NCBI GenBank assembly: GCA_025357175.1
Contig: JANXPS010000277.1
Location: forward strand, 1 to 6,643
Origin: Deltaproteobacteria bacterium
Lineage (GTDB): Bacteria; Desulfobacterota; Deferrimicrobia; Deferrimicrobiales; Deferrimicrobiaceae
Reading direction: 5' to 3'
DNA: 6,643 nt
This document shows positions 1-5,751 of the stretch, in pieces. Position 1 is the first letter of the stretch; every line of letters begins with the position of its first letter. The translations under genes and the position numbers were made by a program. The notes beneath the pieces are model-generated. The model made no database searches. It was given only the letters and a program-made list of their open reading frames with translations, and had not been told where the DNA came from.

Positions 1-473
1 TAGAAGAAGTCGCGCTCGCGCCCGAGCGACTCGGGGTGCGGCTCGATGTAGGCCGATCCCCCGACGCAGAAGCTTTCCCCGAACTCCCGGTTCACGATGC
101 GGATCAGGTCGATGGCGTGCAGCTCGGGGTCGGGCGCGCATGCCGGAGGGGAATCGGCCTTCCGGTCTCCCCGCAGCGCCAGGATGTTCCGGACGCCGAT
201 CTCGCGGTAGCCTCGCAGGATGTCGAGCAGCTCGCCCTCGGTCCGGCCGACGCACGTCAGGTGGGGCATGACGGGGAGCCCGGTCGCGTCGATCACCGCC
301 CGGACCACGGCGGTGGTCTCCTCCTCGCGGCCGCTGCCGCCCGCACCGCTCGTCACCGACACGAAGCGCGGCGAGAGCGACGAGAGGTCGCGCAGCGCGG
401 CGAGCAGCATCTCCATTCCCTGGGGCGTCTTCGGGGGGAAGATCTCGAGCGAGGCGCCCGGCCCCGAAAGCAT
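1..473 (-). CDS. metF: 5,10-methylenetetrahydrofolate reductase, N-terminal part (cut by window edge)
   Basis: MetF reduces 5,10-methylene-THF to 5-methyl-THF with a flavin, supplying methyl groups for methionine synthesis in the cytoplasm. The visible 157 residues show the family's landmarks in order: LEIFPPKT near the N-terminus, with E10 matching the catalytic Glu of E. coli MetF; FVSVTSGAGG (37-46); HLTC (71-74); and NILALRGD (96-103), with D103 matching the flavin-contacting Asp. The family is usually about 290 residues, so nearly half is missing off the left edge. I chose the ATG at 473 because AGGA lies 8 bases upstream of it. An in-frame ATG at 491 would add six residues but has only a poor ribosome site. 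A weak -10-like TAAGAT (minus strand, 498-503) would place transcription start near 491, which also favours 473. The gene is divergent from the restriction-modification gene, with 65 bases between the two chosen starts. Confidence 0.93.
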   Translation of the reverse strand, partial: MLSGPGASLEIFPPKTPQGMEMLLAALRDLSSLSPRFVSVTSGAGGSGREEETTAVVRAVIDATGLPVMPHLTCVGRTEGELLDILRGYREIGVRNILALRGDRKADSPPACAPDPELHAIDLIRIVNREFGESFCVGGSAYIEPHPESLGRERDFF

Positions 474-538
474 TTTGCAGATCCTAGGCATCCGGCTATC
501 TTATCAAGAAATCAGCAGCCCTGCGGTCTGATGGCCCG

Positions 539-3229
539 ATGCCCCCGTCCTGGAACGAGATCAAGTCGCGCGCCGTGGCGTTTTCCCGCGAGTGGGGAAA
601 GGAGTCGTCCGAAGACGCCGAGGCGAAGAGCTTCTGGGACGCCTTCTTCGACGTCTTCGGCGTGACGCGCCGCCGCATCGCCTCGTTCGAGACGCCGGTT
701 ACGAAGGGCGACGGCCGCGGCGGCTTCATCGACCTGCTCTGGAAGGGGGTGCTCGTCGTCGAGCACAAGTCGCGCGGCAAGGATCTGGGCCGCGCCTTCC
801 GCCAGGCGCTCGACTATTTTCCCGGCCTGCCCGAGCGCGACCTGCCCCGCTACGTCCTCGTCTCCGACTTCGCCCGCTTCCGTTTGTACGACCTGGAAGA
901 GGCGACCGAGCGCGAATTCCCCATCGCCGACCTCTACCGGAACATCCGCCGCTTCGGCTTCATCGCGGGCTACCAGGTGCGCTCCTTCGGGGCCGAGGAT
1001 CCGGTCAACGTCAAGGCGGCCGAAAAGCTGGGCAAGCTGCACGACCAGCTCAAGGCGTCCGGCTACGAAGGTCATCCGCTTGAAATCTTCCTCGTCCGCA
1101 TCCTGTTCTGCCTCTTCGCCGAGGATACCTCCATCTTCTGGCCGCGCCAGTTCGCCGAGTGGTTGAACGTGCGCACCGCCCCCGACGGGAGCGACACGGG
1201 CAGCCAGGTCGCGATGCTCTTCGAGACGCTGAACACTTCCGTCGAACGGCGGCAGGCCGCGCTCGACGCGAGTCTCGCCGAGTTCCCTTATGTCAACGGG
1301 CGGCTCTTCGAGGAGCGGCTGCCGATGGCCGCGTTCGACCGGCCGATGCGCGAGACGCTGCTCGACTGCGCCGCGCTCGACTGGAGCCGGATCAGCCCGG
1401 CGATCTTCGGCTCCCTCTTCCAGTCGATCATGGACCCGAAGGCGCGCCGCAACCTCGGGGCGCACTACACGACCGAGACGAACATCCTCAAGTGCCTGAA
1501 CCCGCTCTTCCTCGACGGGCTTCGCGCCGAGCTCGAACGGGTCCGCGGGGACCGGAAGCGGTTGCCCGAGTTCCAGAAGAAGCTCGCCTCGCTGCGCATC
1601 CTCGACCCGGCGTGCGGCTGCGGCAACTTCCTCGTCGTCGCCTACCGCGAGCTGCGGATGCTCGAGCTGGAAACCATCCGCGAGATCTGGGGCTGGCGGG
1701 GCCAAGGCGAGCTCGACGTCACGCAACTGGTGCAGGTCGACGTCGACCAGTTCTTCGGCATCGAGATCGAGGAGTTCCCGGCGCAGATCGCCCAGGTCGC
1801 CCTCTGGCTGATGGACCACCAGATGAACATGCGGCTCTCCGAAGAGTTCGGCCAGTACTACGTTCGCCTTCCATTGAAGAAGAGCCCGCGCATCGTCCAC
1901 GGCAACGCGCTCTCGCTCGACTGGCGCGAGGTCGTCCCGCCGGAGCAGCTTTCGTACATCGTCGGGAATCCGCCGTTCGTGGGCGCCAAGTTCATGAACG
2001 AGGGGCAGCGCGCCGAGGTCGGCTTGGTGTTCCGCGGGTCGAAACATGCAGGCCTGCTGGACTACGTAACATGCTGGTACCGGCTGGCGGTCGAGTACAT
2101 GGTCGGGAATCCGTCGATCCGCGCCGCCTTCGTCTCGACCAACTCGATCGTCCAGGGAGAGCAGCCCGGTGCGCTCTGGCCGGACCTGTTCGCCCGGCGA
2201 GTCCACATCCATTTCGCCCATCGAACCTTCCAATGGACCTCTGAAGCACGCAGCAAGGCGGCGGTCCACTGCGTGATCATCGGGTTTGCGCTGCTGGATG
2301 CGTCCGAGAAATGGATCTTCGAGTACGAGACACTGAAATCTGAGCCGCGCACCACCCGGGCGGCGAACATCAACCCGTATCTGGTCGATGCTCCGGATGT
2401 CGTGCTGTCGAACCGTTCGAGGCCGATTTCTCCCGTACCGGAAATCGGAATCGGCAACAAGCCGATCGACGGCGGAAATTATCTGTTCTCGGGGGAAGAA
2501 AAGGCTGCGTTTCTGTCGATGGAACCCGGTGCGGCGCCGTTTTTCCGCCGTTGGCTGGGCGCCGACGAGTTTCTCAACGGATGGGAGCGATGGTGTCTCT
2601 GGCTCGGCGATTGCCCGCCCGAACAGCTTCGCCGGATGCCCGAGGCGCTGAAGCGGGTCGAGGCGGTGCGGCAGTTCCGTCTTGCAAGCAAGAGCGCGCC
2701 GACCCGGGAGCTTGCGACGACGCCAACGCGATTCCATGTCGAGAACATGCCGGCCGACCCATTCCTGCTCATCCCGAAGGTGTCTTCAGAACGGAGATCG
2801 TGGATTCCGATCAGCGCCATGTCTCCGAATACGATGGTCAGCGATCTTGTTTTCGTTTTCCCCCATGCGACTCCGTACCATTTTGGCGTTCTCTCCTCGA
2901 CGATGCACATGGCGTGGTTGCGTGCGGTGTGCGGACGACTGAAAAGCGACTACCGCTACTCCGCCGGGATCGTTTACAACAACTTCCCCTGGCCGCAAGC
3001 CGCCGAGGCGCAGCGGGCCGCGATCGAGGCCGCCAGGGGGTGCAAGGCGCCCGCGCCGCGCATCCGGGGGCGACGCTCGCCGACCTGTACGACCCGCTTG
3101 CGATGCCGCCCGATCTGGTCAAGGCGCACGCCGCCCTCGACCGCGCCGTCGACGCGGCCTGCGGAAAGCGGTCGTTCGCCTCCGAGGCCGAGCGCGTCGC
3201 CTTCCTGTTCGAACGCTACCGCGAACTGA
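539..3229 (+). CDS. MmeI-like Type IIL restriction-modification enzyme, frameshifted near the C-terminus
   Basis: Seen: 896 residues as read. An N-terminal nuclease region holds D65, E75 and K77 in D-x9-E-x-K spacing, the same as D70/E80/K82 of MmeI. A helical spacer follows, then a methyltransferase domain with GAHYTTETNI (307-316), LDPACGCGNF (355-364, motif I), FGIEIEEFPAQIA (406-418) and NPPF (477-480, motif IV of N6-adenine methyltransferases). A target-recognition region follows at roughly 600-810, ending in YNNFPWP (813-819). Known: such enzymes use one chain to bind a short asymmetric site, methylate adenine on one strand and cut about 20 bases away. The recognition site cannot be read here. 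From residue 835 the reading is out of frame (Arg/Pro/Ser-rich filler), and the true C-terminus continues in another frame to 3315. Restored, it would be 925 residues, close to MmeI (919). The start at 539 gives the family-like N-terminus MPPSWNEIK but has no clear Shine-Dalgarno. No separate methylase or nuclease gene is present or needed. Confidence 0.9.
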   Translation: MPPSWNEIKSRAVAFSREWGKESSEDAEAKSFWDAFFDVFGVTRRRIASFETPVTKGDGRGGFIDLLWKGVLVVEHKSRGKDLGRAFRQALDYFPGLPERDLPRYVLVSDFARFRLYDLEEATEREFPIADLYRNIRRFGFIAGYQVRSFGAEDPVNVKAAEKLGKLHDQLKASGYEGHPLEIFLVRILFCLFAEDTSIFWPRQFAEWLNVRTAPDGSDTGSQVAMLFETLNTSVERRQAALDASLAEFPYVNGRLFEERLPMAAFDRPMRETLLDCAALDWSRISPAIFGSLFQSIMDPKARRNLGAHYTTETNILKCLNPLFLDGLRAELERVRGDRKRLPEFQKKLASLRILDPACGCGNFLVVAYRELRMLELETIREIWGWRGQGELDVTQLVQVDVDQFFGIEIEEFPAQIAQVALWLMDHQMNMRLSEEFGQYYVRLPLKKSPRIVHGNALSLDWREVVPPEQLSYIVGNPPFVGAKFMNEGQRAEVGLVFRGSKHAGLLDYVTCWYRLAVEYMVGNPSIRAAFVSTNSIVQGEQPGALWPDLFARRVHIHFAHRTFQWTSEARSKAAVHCVIIGFALLDASEKWIFEYETLKSEPRTTRAANINPYLVDAPDVVLSNRSRPISPVPEIGIGNKPIDGGNYLFSGEEKAAFLSMEPGAAPFFRRWLGADEFLNGWERWCLWLGDCPPEQLRRMPEALKRVEAVRQFRLASKSAPTRELATTPTRFHVENMPADPFLLIPKVSSERRSWIPISAMSPNTMVSDLVFVFPHATPYHFGVLSSTMHMAWLRAVCGRLKSDYRYSAGIVYNNFPWPQAAEAQRAAIEAARGCKAPAPRIRGRRSPTCTTRLRCRPIWSRRTPPSTAPSTRPAESGRSPPRPSASPSCSNATAN

Positions 3230-3315
3230 CCGGCGCCCTCCCGGCTCCACCGCCCAAGGCCCCCCGCAAAAGAAAGCATTTGCCGAAGCCGGATTCGAGC
3301 GGTAGTATTAGGTAG
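3038..3315 (+). pseudogene. Displaced C-terminus of the MmeI-like enzyme (after a one-base frameshift)
   Basis: In the frame beginning with GTG at 3040 the translation reads VQGARAAHPGATLADLYDP, then an acidic/helical stretch including AHAALDRAVDAACG, and ends KPDSSGSIR before TAG at 3313-3315. This is the natural continuation of the upstream AEAQRAAIEAARG: the helical C-terminal segment typical of MmeI-family enzymes. The switch falls in the run of five G at 3036-3040. One extra G there gives AGG GGG GTG CAA and joins the two parts without loss. The cause could be a real one-base deletion (inactivating or phase-variable), a homopolymer consensus error, or -1 ribosomal slippage on the G-run. 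The conserved, uninterrupted downstream reading argues that any mutation is recent. Confidence 0.85.
3280..3308 (+). promoter_or_regulatory. Candidate sigma-70 promoter of the toxin-antitoxin operon
   Basis: TTGCCG (3280-3285) and TAGTAT (3303-3308) are separated by 17 bases; each matches four of six consensus positions. It lies inside the last codons of the restriction gene and would start transcription near 3315, about 45 bases before the antitoxin start. The match is moderate, and read-through from the upstream gene is an alternative. Confidence 0.35.
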
Positions 3316-3320
3316 TCGTA
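3301..3320 (+). repeat. Two tandem 10-bp repeats, candidate antitoxin operator
   Basis: GGTAGTATTA (3301-3310) is followed directly by GGTAGTCGTA (3311-3320), 8 of 10 bases identical, one helical turn apart. The first copy contains the candidate -10 hexamer and the pair spans the expected transcription start. Antitoxins commonly repress their own operon by binding repeats in this position, so an operator role is plausible but inferred. The TAG of the restriction gene also lies within the second copy, so part of the sequence is constrained by coding. Confidence 0.35.
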
Positions 3321-3346
3321 AGGTTGCATTGCGCTTCATGCGATCC

Positions 3347-3356
3347 AAGGGGGGGG
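3347..3356 (+). promoter_or_regulatory. Ribosome binding site made of a G8 run, sets the antitoxin start
   Basis: AAGGGGGGGG ends five bases before ATG 3362. It is a usable but unusual Shine-Dalgarno core. It supports ATG 3362 over the upstream ATG 3329, which has no comparable site. Because the core is a homopolymer, slippage in its length would change the distance to the start codon and could tune antitoxin translation. Confidence 0.5.
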
Positions 3357-3361
3357 ATATC

Positions 3362-3775
3362 ATGGGAATGCCGGTCAAGTTGTCGGACGACCTGGTGAGC
3401 GCCGCCCGGACGGAAGCCCGCTCTGCCGACCGGTCGATCACGGGACAGATCGAGCACTGGGCGAAACTCGGCAAGGCGGTCGAGCGGTTCCTCGACGGGT
3501 CGGTCGTCCGGTTGCTCAAGATTGATTCGGCGGGGGACTCCGGGATGGATCCGGGAGATGACCTGCGCACCCACGTTCTGGCTGCCTTGGAACGCCTTAC
3601 GGTTGATCCCGACCGCCAGGCGGCGCATCGCCTGATCGCCGCCGAAGCCCACGCGATTTATGAAACGGACTCCTTGCGGGGGGGGGTGGTCCGGGTAGCG
3701 CCCGACGGCAGCCGGACGCCCGGCCGGTTCCGCGGCAAGACCTTCGTCCCGTCAAGGTCCCGCACGGGCAAATAA
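3362..3775 (+). CDS. ParD-like antitoxin of a zeta-type toxin-antitoxin pair
   Basis: A 137-residue protein beginning MGMPVKLSDDLVSAAR. It continues through SITGQIEHWAKLGKAVE, the signature of the ParD-like antitoxin family: a short ribbon-helix-helix-type DNA-binding N-terminus that dimerises and represses its own operon. The middle (LAALERLTVDPDRQAAHRLI) is helical. The end (GVVRVAPDGSRTPGRFRGK) is the basic tail often seen in these antitoxins and is expected to contact the toxin. I chose ATG 3362 because of the G-rich ribosome site and because homologues begin at this MGxPVKLS motif; ATG 3329 would add 11 uncharacteristic residues. The stop codon shares its last A with the toxin start (TAATG), so toxin translation is probably coupled to antitoxin translation. 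A G9 tract lies in codons 106-109. Its C-terminus still reads as family-like, so nine is probably the functional length. Confidence 0.85.
   Translation: MGMPVKLSDDLVSAARTEARSADRSITGQIEHWAKLGKAVERFLDGSVVRLLKIDSAGDSGMDPGDDLRTHVLAALERLTVDPDRQAAHRLIAAEAHAIYETDSLRGGVVRVAPDGSRTPGRFRGKTFVPSRSRTGK
3678..3686 (+). repeat. G9 homopolymer within the antitoxin gene
   Basis: Nine consecutive G encode part of R106-G-G-V109. One G fewer gives a stop at 3696-3698, four codons after the tract, removing about 26 residues of the antitoxin tail. One G more, or a -1 ribosomal slip, moves reading into the toxin frame. That frame has no stop between 3664 and the toxin ATG at 3775, so antitoxin and toxin would be made as one chain. 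Tracts of this length are classic sites of slipped-strand mutation and also of sequencing error. Confidence 0.7.
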
Positions 3776-4434
3776 TGAGGGAGGCGCTGTCCGGCACCGC
3801 CGCCGCGGTGCTCGATTCAGGCGCGCCGCTGTTGCTCGTCCTCGCCGGCCCGAACGGTGCCGGCAAATCCACTTTTCACGACGCCTTCCTGTCGCAACTG
3901 GGTCTTCCGTTCGTCAACGCCGACCGGATTGCACAAGCCATGAATGCCGGGATGTCGAATCCTTCCGGGCCACTCGGGTACGAAGCCGCGGAACTGGCCG
4001 AGGCGGAGCGGAAGCTTCTGGTCTCCCAGGGAAAATCGTTCTGCATGGAAACCGACTTCTCCGATCGCCGCGGAGAGAAGCTCCAATTCCTGCGGATGGC
4101 GCAGGAGGCCGGCTACGTCGTCATCCTCGTTTATGTCGGGCTCGACGGGTCCGAACTGTCGTTGGGCCGCGTGGTCCAACGGGTTCTCCGGGGCGGACAT
4201 GACGTGCCGACCGACAAGATCCGGAAGAGATTCCCGAGGTCGTTGCTGAATCTCCATCGGGCGCTTCGGTTCGCCGACCATGCGTTTCTGTTCGACAACA
4301 GTTCCGCTTCGGCCCCCTTTCGCCCCGTCGCGGTCTGGGAATCAGGGCGGAAATTGCGAGGCTGGCTTCCGGACCCGGCGTGGGCGATTCCCTCTCGCGG
4401 AGTCCGTCCGGTGCGGGAAGATCCCGCCCGGTAA
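3775..4434 (+). CDS. Zeta-toxin-family kinase
   Basis: A 219-residue P-loop kinase-like protein. LLLVLAGPNGAGKST (19-33) is a beta strand plus Walker A. NADRIA (48-53) and METDFSD (91-97) match the conserved acidic segments after the P-loop in zeta toxins. Further landmarks are the strand YVVILVYVGL (114-123), RVLRGGHDVP (136-145, the lid-like arginine segment) and RFPRSLLNL (152-160). Canonical zeta and PezT toxins phosphorylate UDP-N-acetylglucosamine and block peptidoglycan synthesis. This shorter, ParD-associated branch may use another small molecule, so the substrate is left open. It overlaps the antitoxin stop by one base and has no independent ribosome site, suggesting translational coupling. 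All core kinase motifs are present, so it appears active. The last ~14 residues (PSRGVRPVREDPAR) are basic and of uncertain origin. No terminator follows. Confidence 0.88.
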   Translation: MREALSGTAAAVLDSGAPLLLVLAGPNGAGKSTFHDAFLSQLGLPFVNADRIAQAMNAGMSNPSGPLGYEAAELAEAERKLLVSQGKSFCMETDFSDRRGEKLQFLRMAQEAGYVVILVYVGLDGSELSLGRVVQRVLRGGHDVPTDKIRKRFPRSLLNLHRALRFADHAFLFDNSSASAPFRPVAVWESGRKLRGWLPDPAWAIPSRGVRPVREDPAR

Positions 4435-4443
4435 CCACTGTAG

Positions 4444-4692
4444 TCTCATCTCGAATCGCTCGCCGGGTCGCTCGCTACGGATTGGTCCTCGTTCGCAGCG
4501 GTCGACTTCGACGAGCGGGAGGCGGGGCGGATGGTTCTGAAGCACGGCCTGCGCGGCGTCGATCCGATCCACCTTTCCTCGGTGCTGATTCTCCGATCCG
4601 CGGGAGCGGGGGAAGTGGCGTTCTCGTCGTTCGACGAGCGGCTGAACGCAGCCGCCGCCAGCGAGCGTTTTTCGGTTCTGTCGCCCCCATGA
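4444..4692 (+). pseudogene. C-terminal remnant of a VapC-like PIN-domain toxin
   Basis: Between a TAG at 4441 and TGA at 4690 the frame encodes 82 residues beginning SHLESLAG. Its recognisable parts are AAVDFDEREAGRM, KHGLRGVDPIHLSSVLIL and FSSFDERLNAAA. These are the C-terminal half of a PIN-domain ribonuclease: the Asp in GLRGVDPIHL is the third acidic metal ligand, and SFDERLNAAA is the final strand and helix. The N-terminal ~55 residues with the first catalytic Asp and the Glu are missing. The zeta gene ends seven bases before the TAG, and no start codon or VapB antitoxin is present. The first internal ATG (4531) would make only a short peptide. I read it as a decayed gene, truncated where the zeta module abuts it, and not a functional toxin. 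Confidence 0.75.
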
Positions 4693-4711
4693 CCGGGCTG
4701 CTCCTTTTCCC

Positions 4712-4740
4712 TTGACGCGTGCCGAGGAACATCGCATAAT
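4712..4740 (+). promoter_or_regulatory. Sigma-70 promoter of rplM-rpsI
   Basis: TTGACG (4712-4717) and CATAAT (4735-4740) are separated by exactly 17 bases; each differs from consensus at one position. An AT-rich stretch follows, with expected transcription start near 4747, giving a leader of about 32 bases. This is the best promoter match in the window, as expected for ribosomal protein genes. Confidence 0.8.
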
Positions 4741-4761
4741 ATTTTTCTTTGATTTTGGAAC

Positions 4762-4769
4762 GAGGAAGG
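4762..4769 (+). promoter_or_regulatory. rplM: Ribosome binding site of rplM
   Basis: GAGGAAGG ends nine bases before ATG 4779. It supports that start over the upstream in-frame TTG at 4749, which is almost at the predicted transcription start, and over the later ATG at 4804, which has only a weak purine stretch in front. Confidence 0.7.
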
Positions 4770-4778
4770 TTTATCGAC

Positions 4779-5225
4779 ATGCTGAATATCCAGAAGACGA
4801 CCATGGTTTCAAAAGAAGACATCGAACAGAAGTGGTTCGTGGTCGATGCCGAAGAGATGATCCTGGGACGGCTGGCCACCACGGTGGCGTCCGTACTGCG
4901 CGGCAAGCACAAGGCAACCTACACGCCGCATGCCGATACGGGCGATTTCGTGATCGTGGTCAACGCCGAGAAAATCAAGCTCACCGGCAAGAAGATGACC
5001 GACAAGGTCTACTACCACCACTCGGGCTACATGGGCGGCCTCAAGGCCACCACGCCCCAGAAGCTGCTCGAGAAGCATCCCGAGCGCATCATCGAGTTCG
5101 CGGTGCGCGGCATGCTCCCCAAGACGCGGCTGGGCGACCGGCTCTTCACCAAGCTCAAGGTCTACGCGGGCCCCGAGCATCCTCACCAGGCACAGTGCCC
5201 CAAGGCGCTGGCCGTCATCGACTAG
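4779..5225 (+). CDS. rplM: 50S ribosomal protein L13
   Basis: L13 is an early-assembly protein of the large ribosomal subunit that binds 23S rRNA. The 148-residue product carries the family signatures: QKWFVVDAEEMILGRLAT near the N-terminus; ASVLRGKHKATYTP; DTGDFVIVVNAEKIKLTGKK; the YYHHSGYMGGL segment; and near the C-terminus RGMLPKTRLGDR followed by LKVYAGPEHPHQAQ. The family is usually about 142 residues, so length is normal with a slightly long N-terminus (MLNIQKTTMVSKED). It is first in a two-gene operon, 19 bases ahead of rpsI, the near-universal bacterial arrangement. It has its own strong promoter, so it is insulated from the defence island upstream. No frameshift or missing segment is seen. 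Confidence 0.98.
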   Translation: MLNIQKTTMVSKEDIEQKWFVVDAEEMILGRLATTVASVLRGKHKATYTPHADTGDFVIVVNAEKIKLTGKKMTDKVYYHHSGYMGGLKATTPQKLLEKHPERIIEFAVRGMLPKTRLGDRLFTKLKVYAGPEHPHQAQCPKALAVID

Positions 5226-5244
5226 GAAGAGGGGACATCGCATC

Positions 5245-5637
5245 ATGATCCAGACCAAGATCTACGCCACGGGCAAGCGCAAGACCGCGATCGCCCGTAT
5301 TTACGTAAAGCCCGGCACGGGCCGCATCAGCGTCAACGGCCGCGAATTCGAAAATTACTTCCCGGTGCTCGCCCTTCGCTCCACGGCGATCAAGCCGCTG
5401 GTGCTCACCGGCAAGGCGCAGCAGGTCGACGTCGAAGTCAACGTCCGCGGCGGCGGCATCTCGGCGCAGGCCGAGTCCATCATGTTCGGCATCGCCAAGG
5501 CGCTCCAGATCGAGACGCCCGACCTCCGCACCCAGCTCAAGCGTGCCGGCATGCTCACCCGCGATGCCCGCGTGAAAGAACGGAAGAAGTACGGTCAGCC
5601 CGGAGCCCGGAAACGGTTCCAGTTCTCCAAGCGTTAA
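5245..5637 (+). CDS. rpsI: 30S ribosomal protein S9
   Basis: S9 sits on the head of the small ribosomal subunit and its C-terminal tail reaches toward the P-site tRNA. The 130-residue product has the expected YATGKRKTAIAR start, the PGTGRISVNGR turn, the glycine-rich VRGGGISAQAE segment and the invariant tail ERKKYGQPGARKRFQFSKR. Length is normal for the family. GAGGGG lies about 10 bases before the ATG. An oddity is that residues 80-81 read Met-Phe where most bacterial S9 proteins have Arg/Lys-His in the QAxAIRHGI motif. It is cotranscribed with rplM and closed by the hairpin at 5676-5707. Confidence 0.98.
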   Translation: MIQTKIYATGKRKTAIARIYVKPGTGRISVNGREFENYFPVLALRSTAIKPLVLTGKAQQVDVEVNVRGGGISAQAESIMFGIAKALQIETPDLRTQLKRAGMLTRDARVKERKKYGQPGARKRFQFSKR

Positions 5638-5675
5638 TCCGCGAGGGCATTCCATGCCCCTGCATTCGATTCCTG

Positions 5676-5712
5676 AAGGGGAAGGCCGGTACACCTGCCT
5701 TCCCCTTTCCTT
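5676..5712 (+). terminator. Intrinsic terminator of rplM-rpsI
   Basis: AAGGGGAAGGC (5676-5686) pairs perfectly with GCCTTCCCCTT (5697-5707), an 11-bp stem with a 10-base loop, followed by the T-rich TCCTT. It lies 39 bases after the rpsI stop and before argC, so argC probably has its own promoter. A smaller hairpin, GGGCAT/ATGCCC (5645-5659), precedes it and has no T-tract. Confidence 0.75.
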
Positions 5713-5751
5713 ATATCGGGCCGGATATCTCACCACCCTAGGGAGCCGCCA

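Noticed and set aside
36..665. A 209-codon plus-strand open frame at the left end
   Set aside because: It lies antisense to metF and then runs into the R-M gene in another frame. Its Arg/His/Gly-rich translation shows no family motif.
512..2737. A 741-codon open frame on the minus strand opposite the R-M gene
   Set aside because: It is antisense to a gene with clear MmeI-family motifs. Its translation is low-complexity and rich in Arg, Glu, Asp, Ala and Val, the usual shadow of GC-rich coding DNA, with no domain I recognise.
3329..3361. An upstream ATG giving the antitoxin 11 more residues
   Set aside because: It has no good ribosome site, and the extra residues (MRFMRSKGGDI) include translation of the G-rich Shine-Dalgarno of the better start at 3362.
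4380..4715. A 111-codon plus-strand open frame overlapping the end of zeta and the PIN remnant
   Set aside because: It is in a different frame from the recognisable PIN-domain residues, and its translation is Arg/Gly/Ser-rich with no motif.
4749..4778. A TTG start that would lengthen L13 by ten residues
   Set aside because: It sits almost at the predicted transcription start and its codons contain the GAGGAAGG ribosome site for ATG 4779.
5645..5659. A GGGCAT/ATGCCC hairpin just after rpsI
   Set aside because: The stem is six pairs with a three-base loop and no T-tract. The 11-bp hairpin downstream explains termination better.
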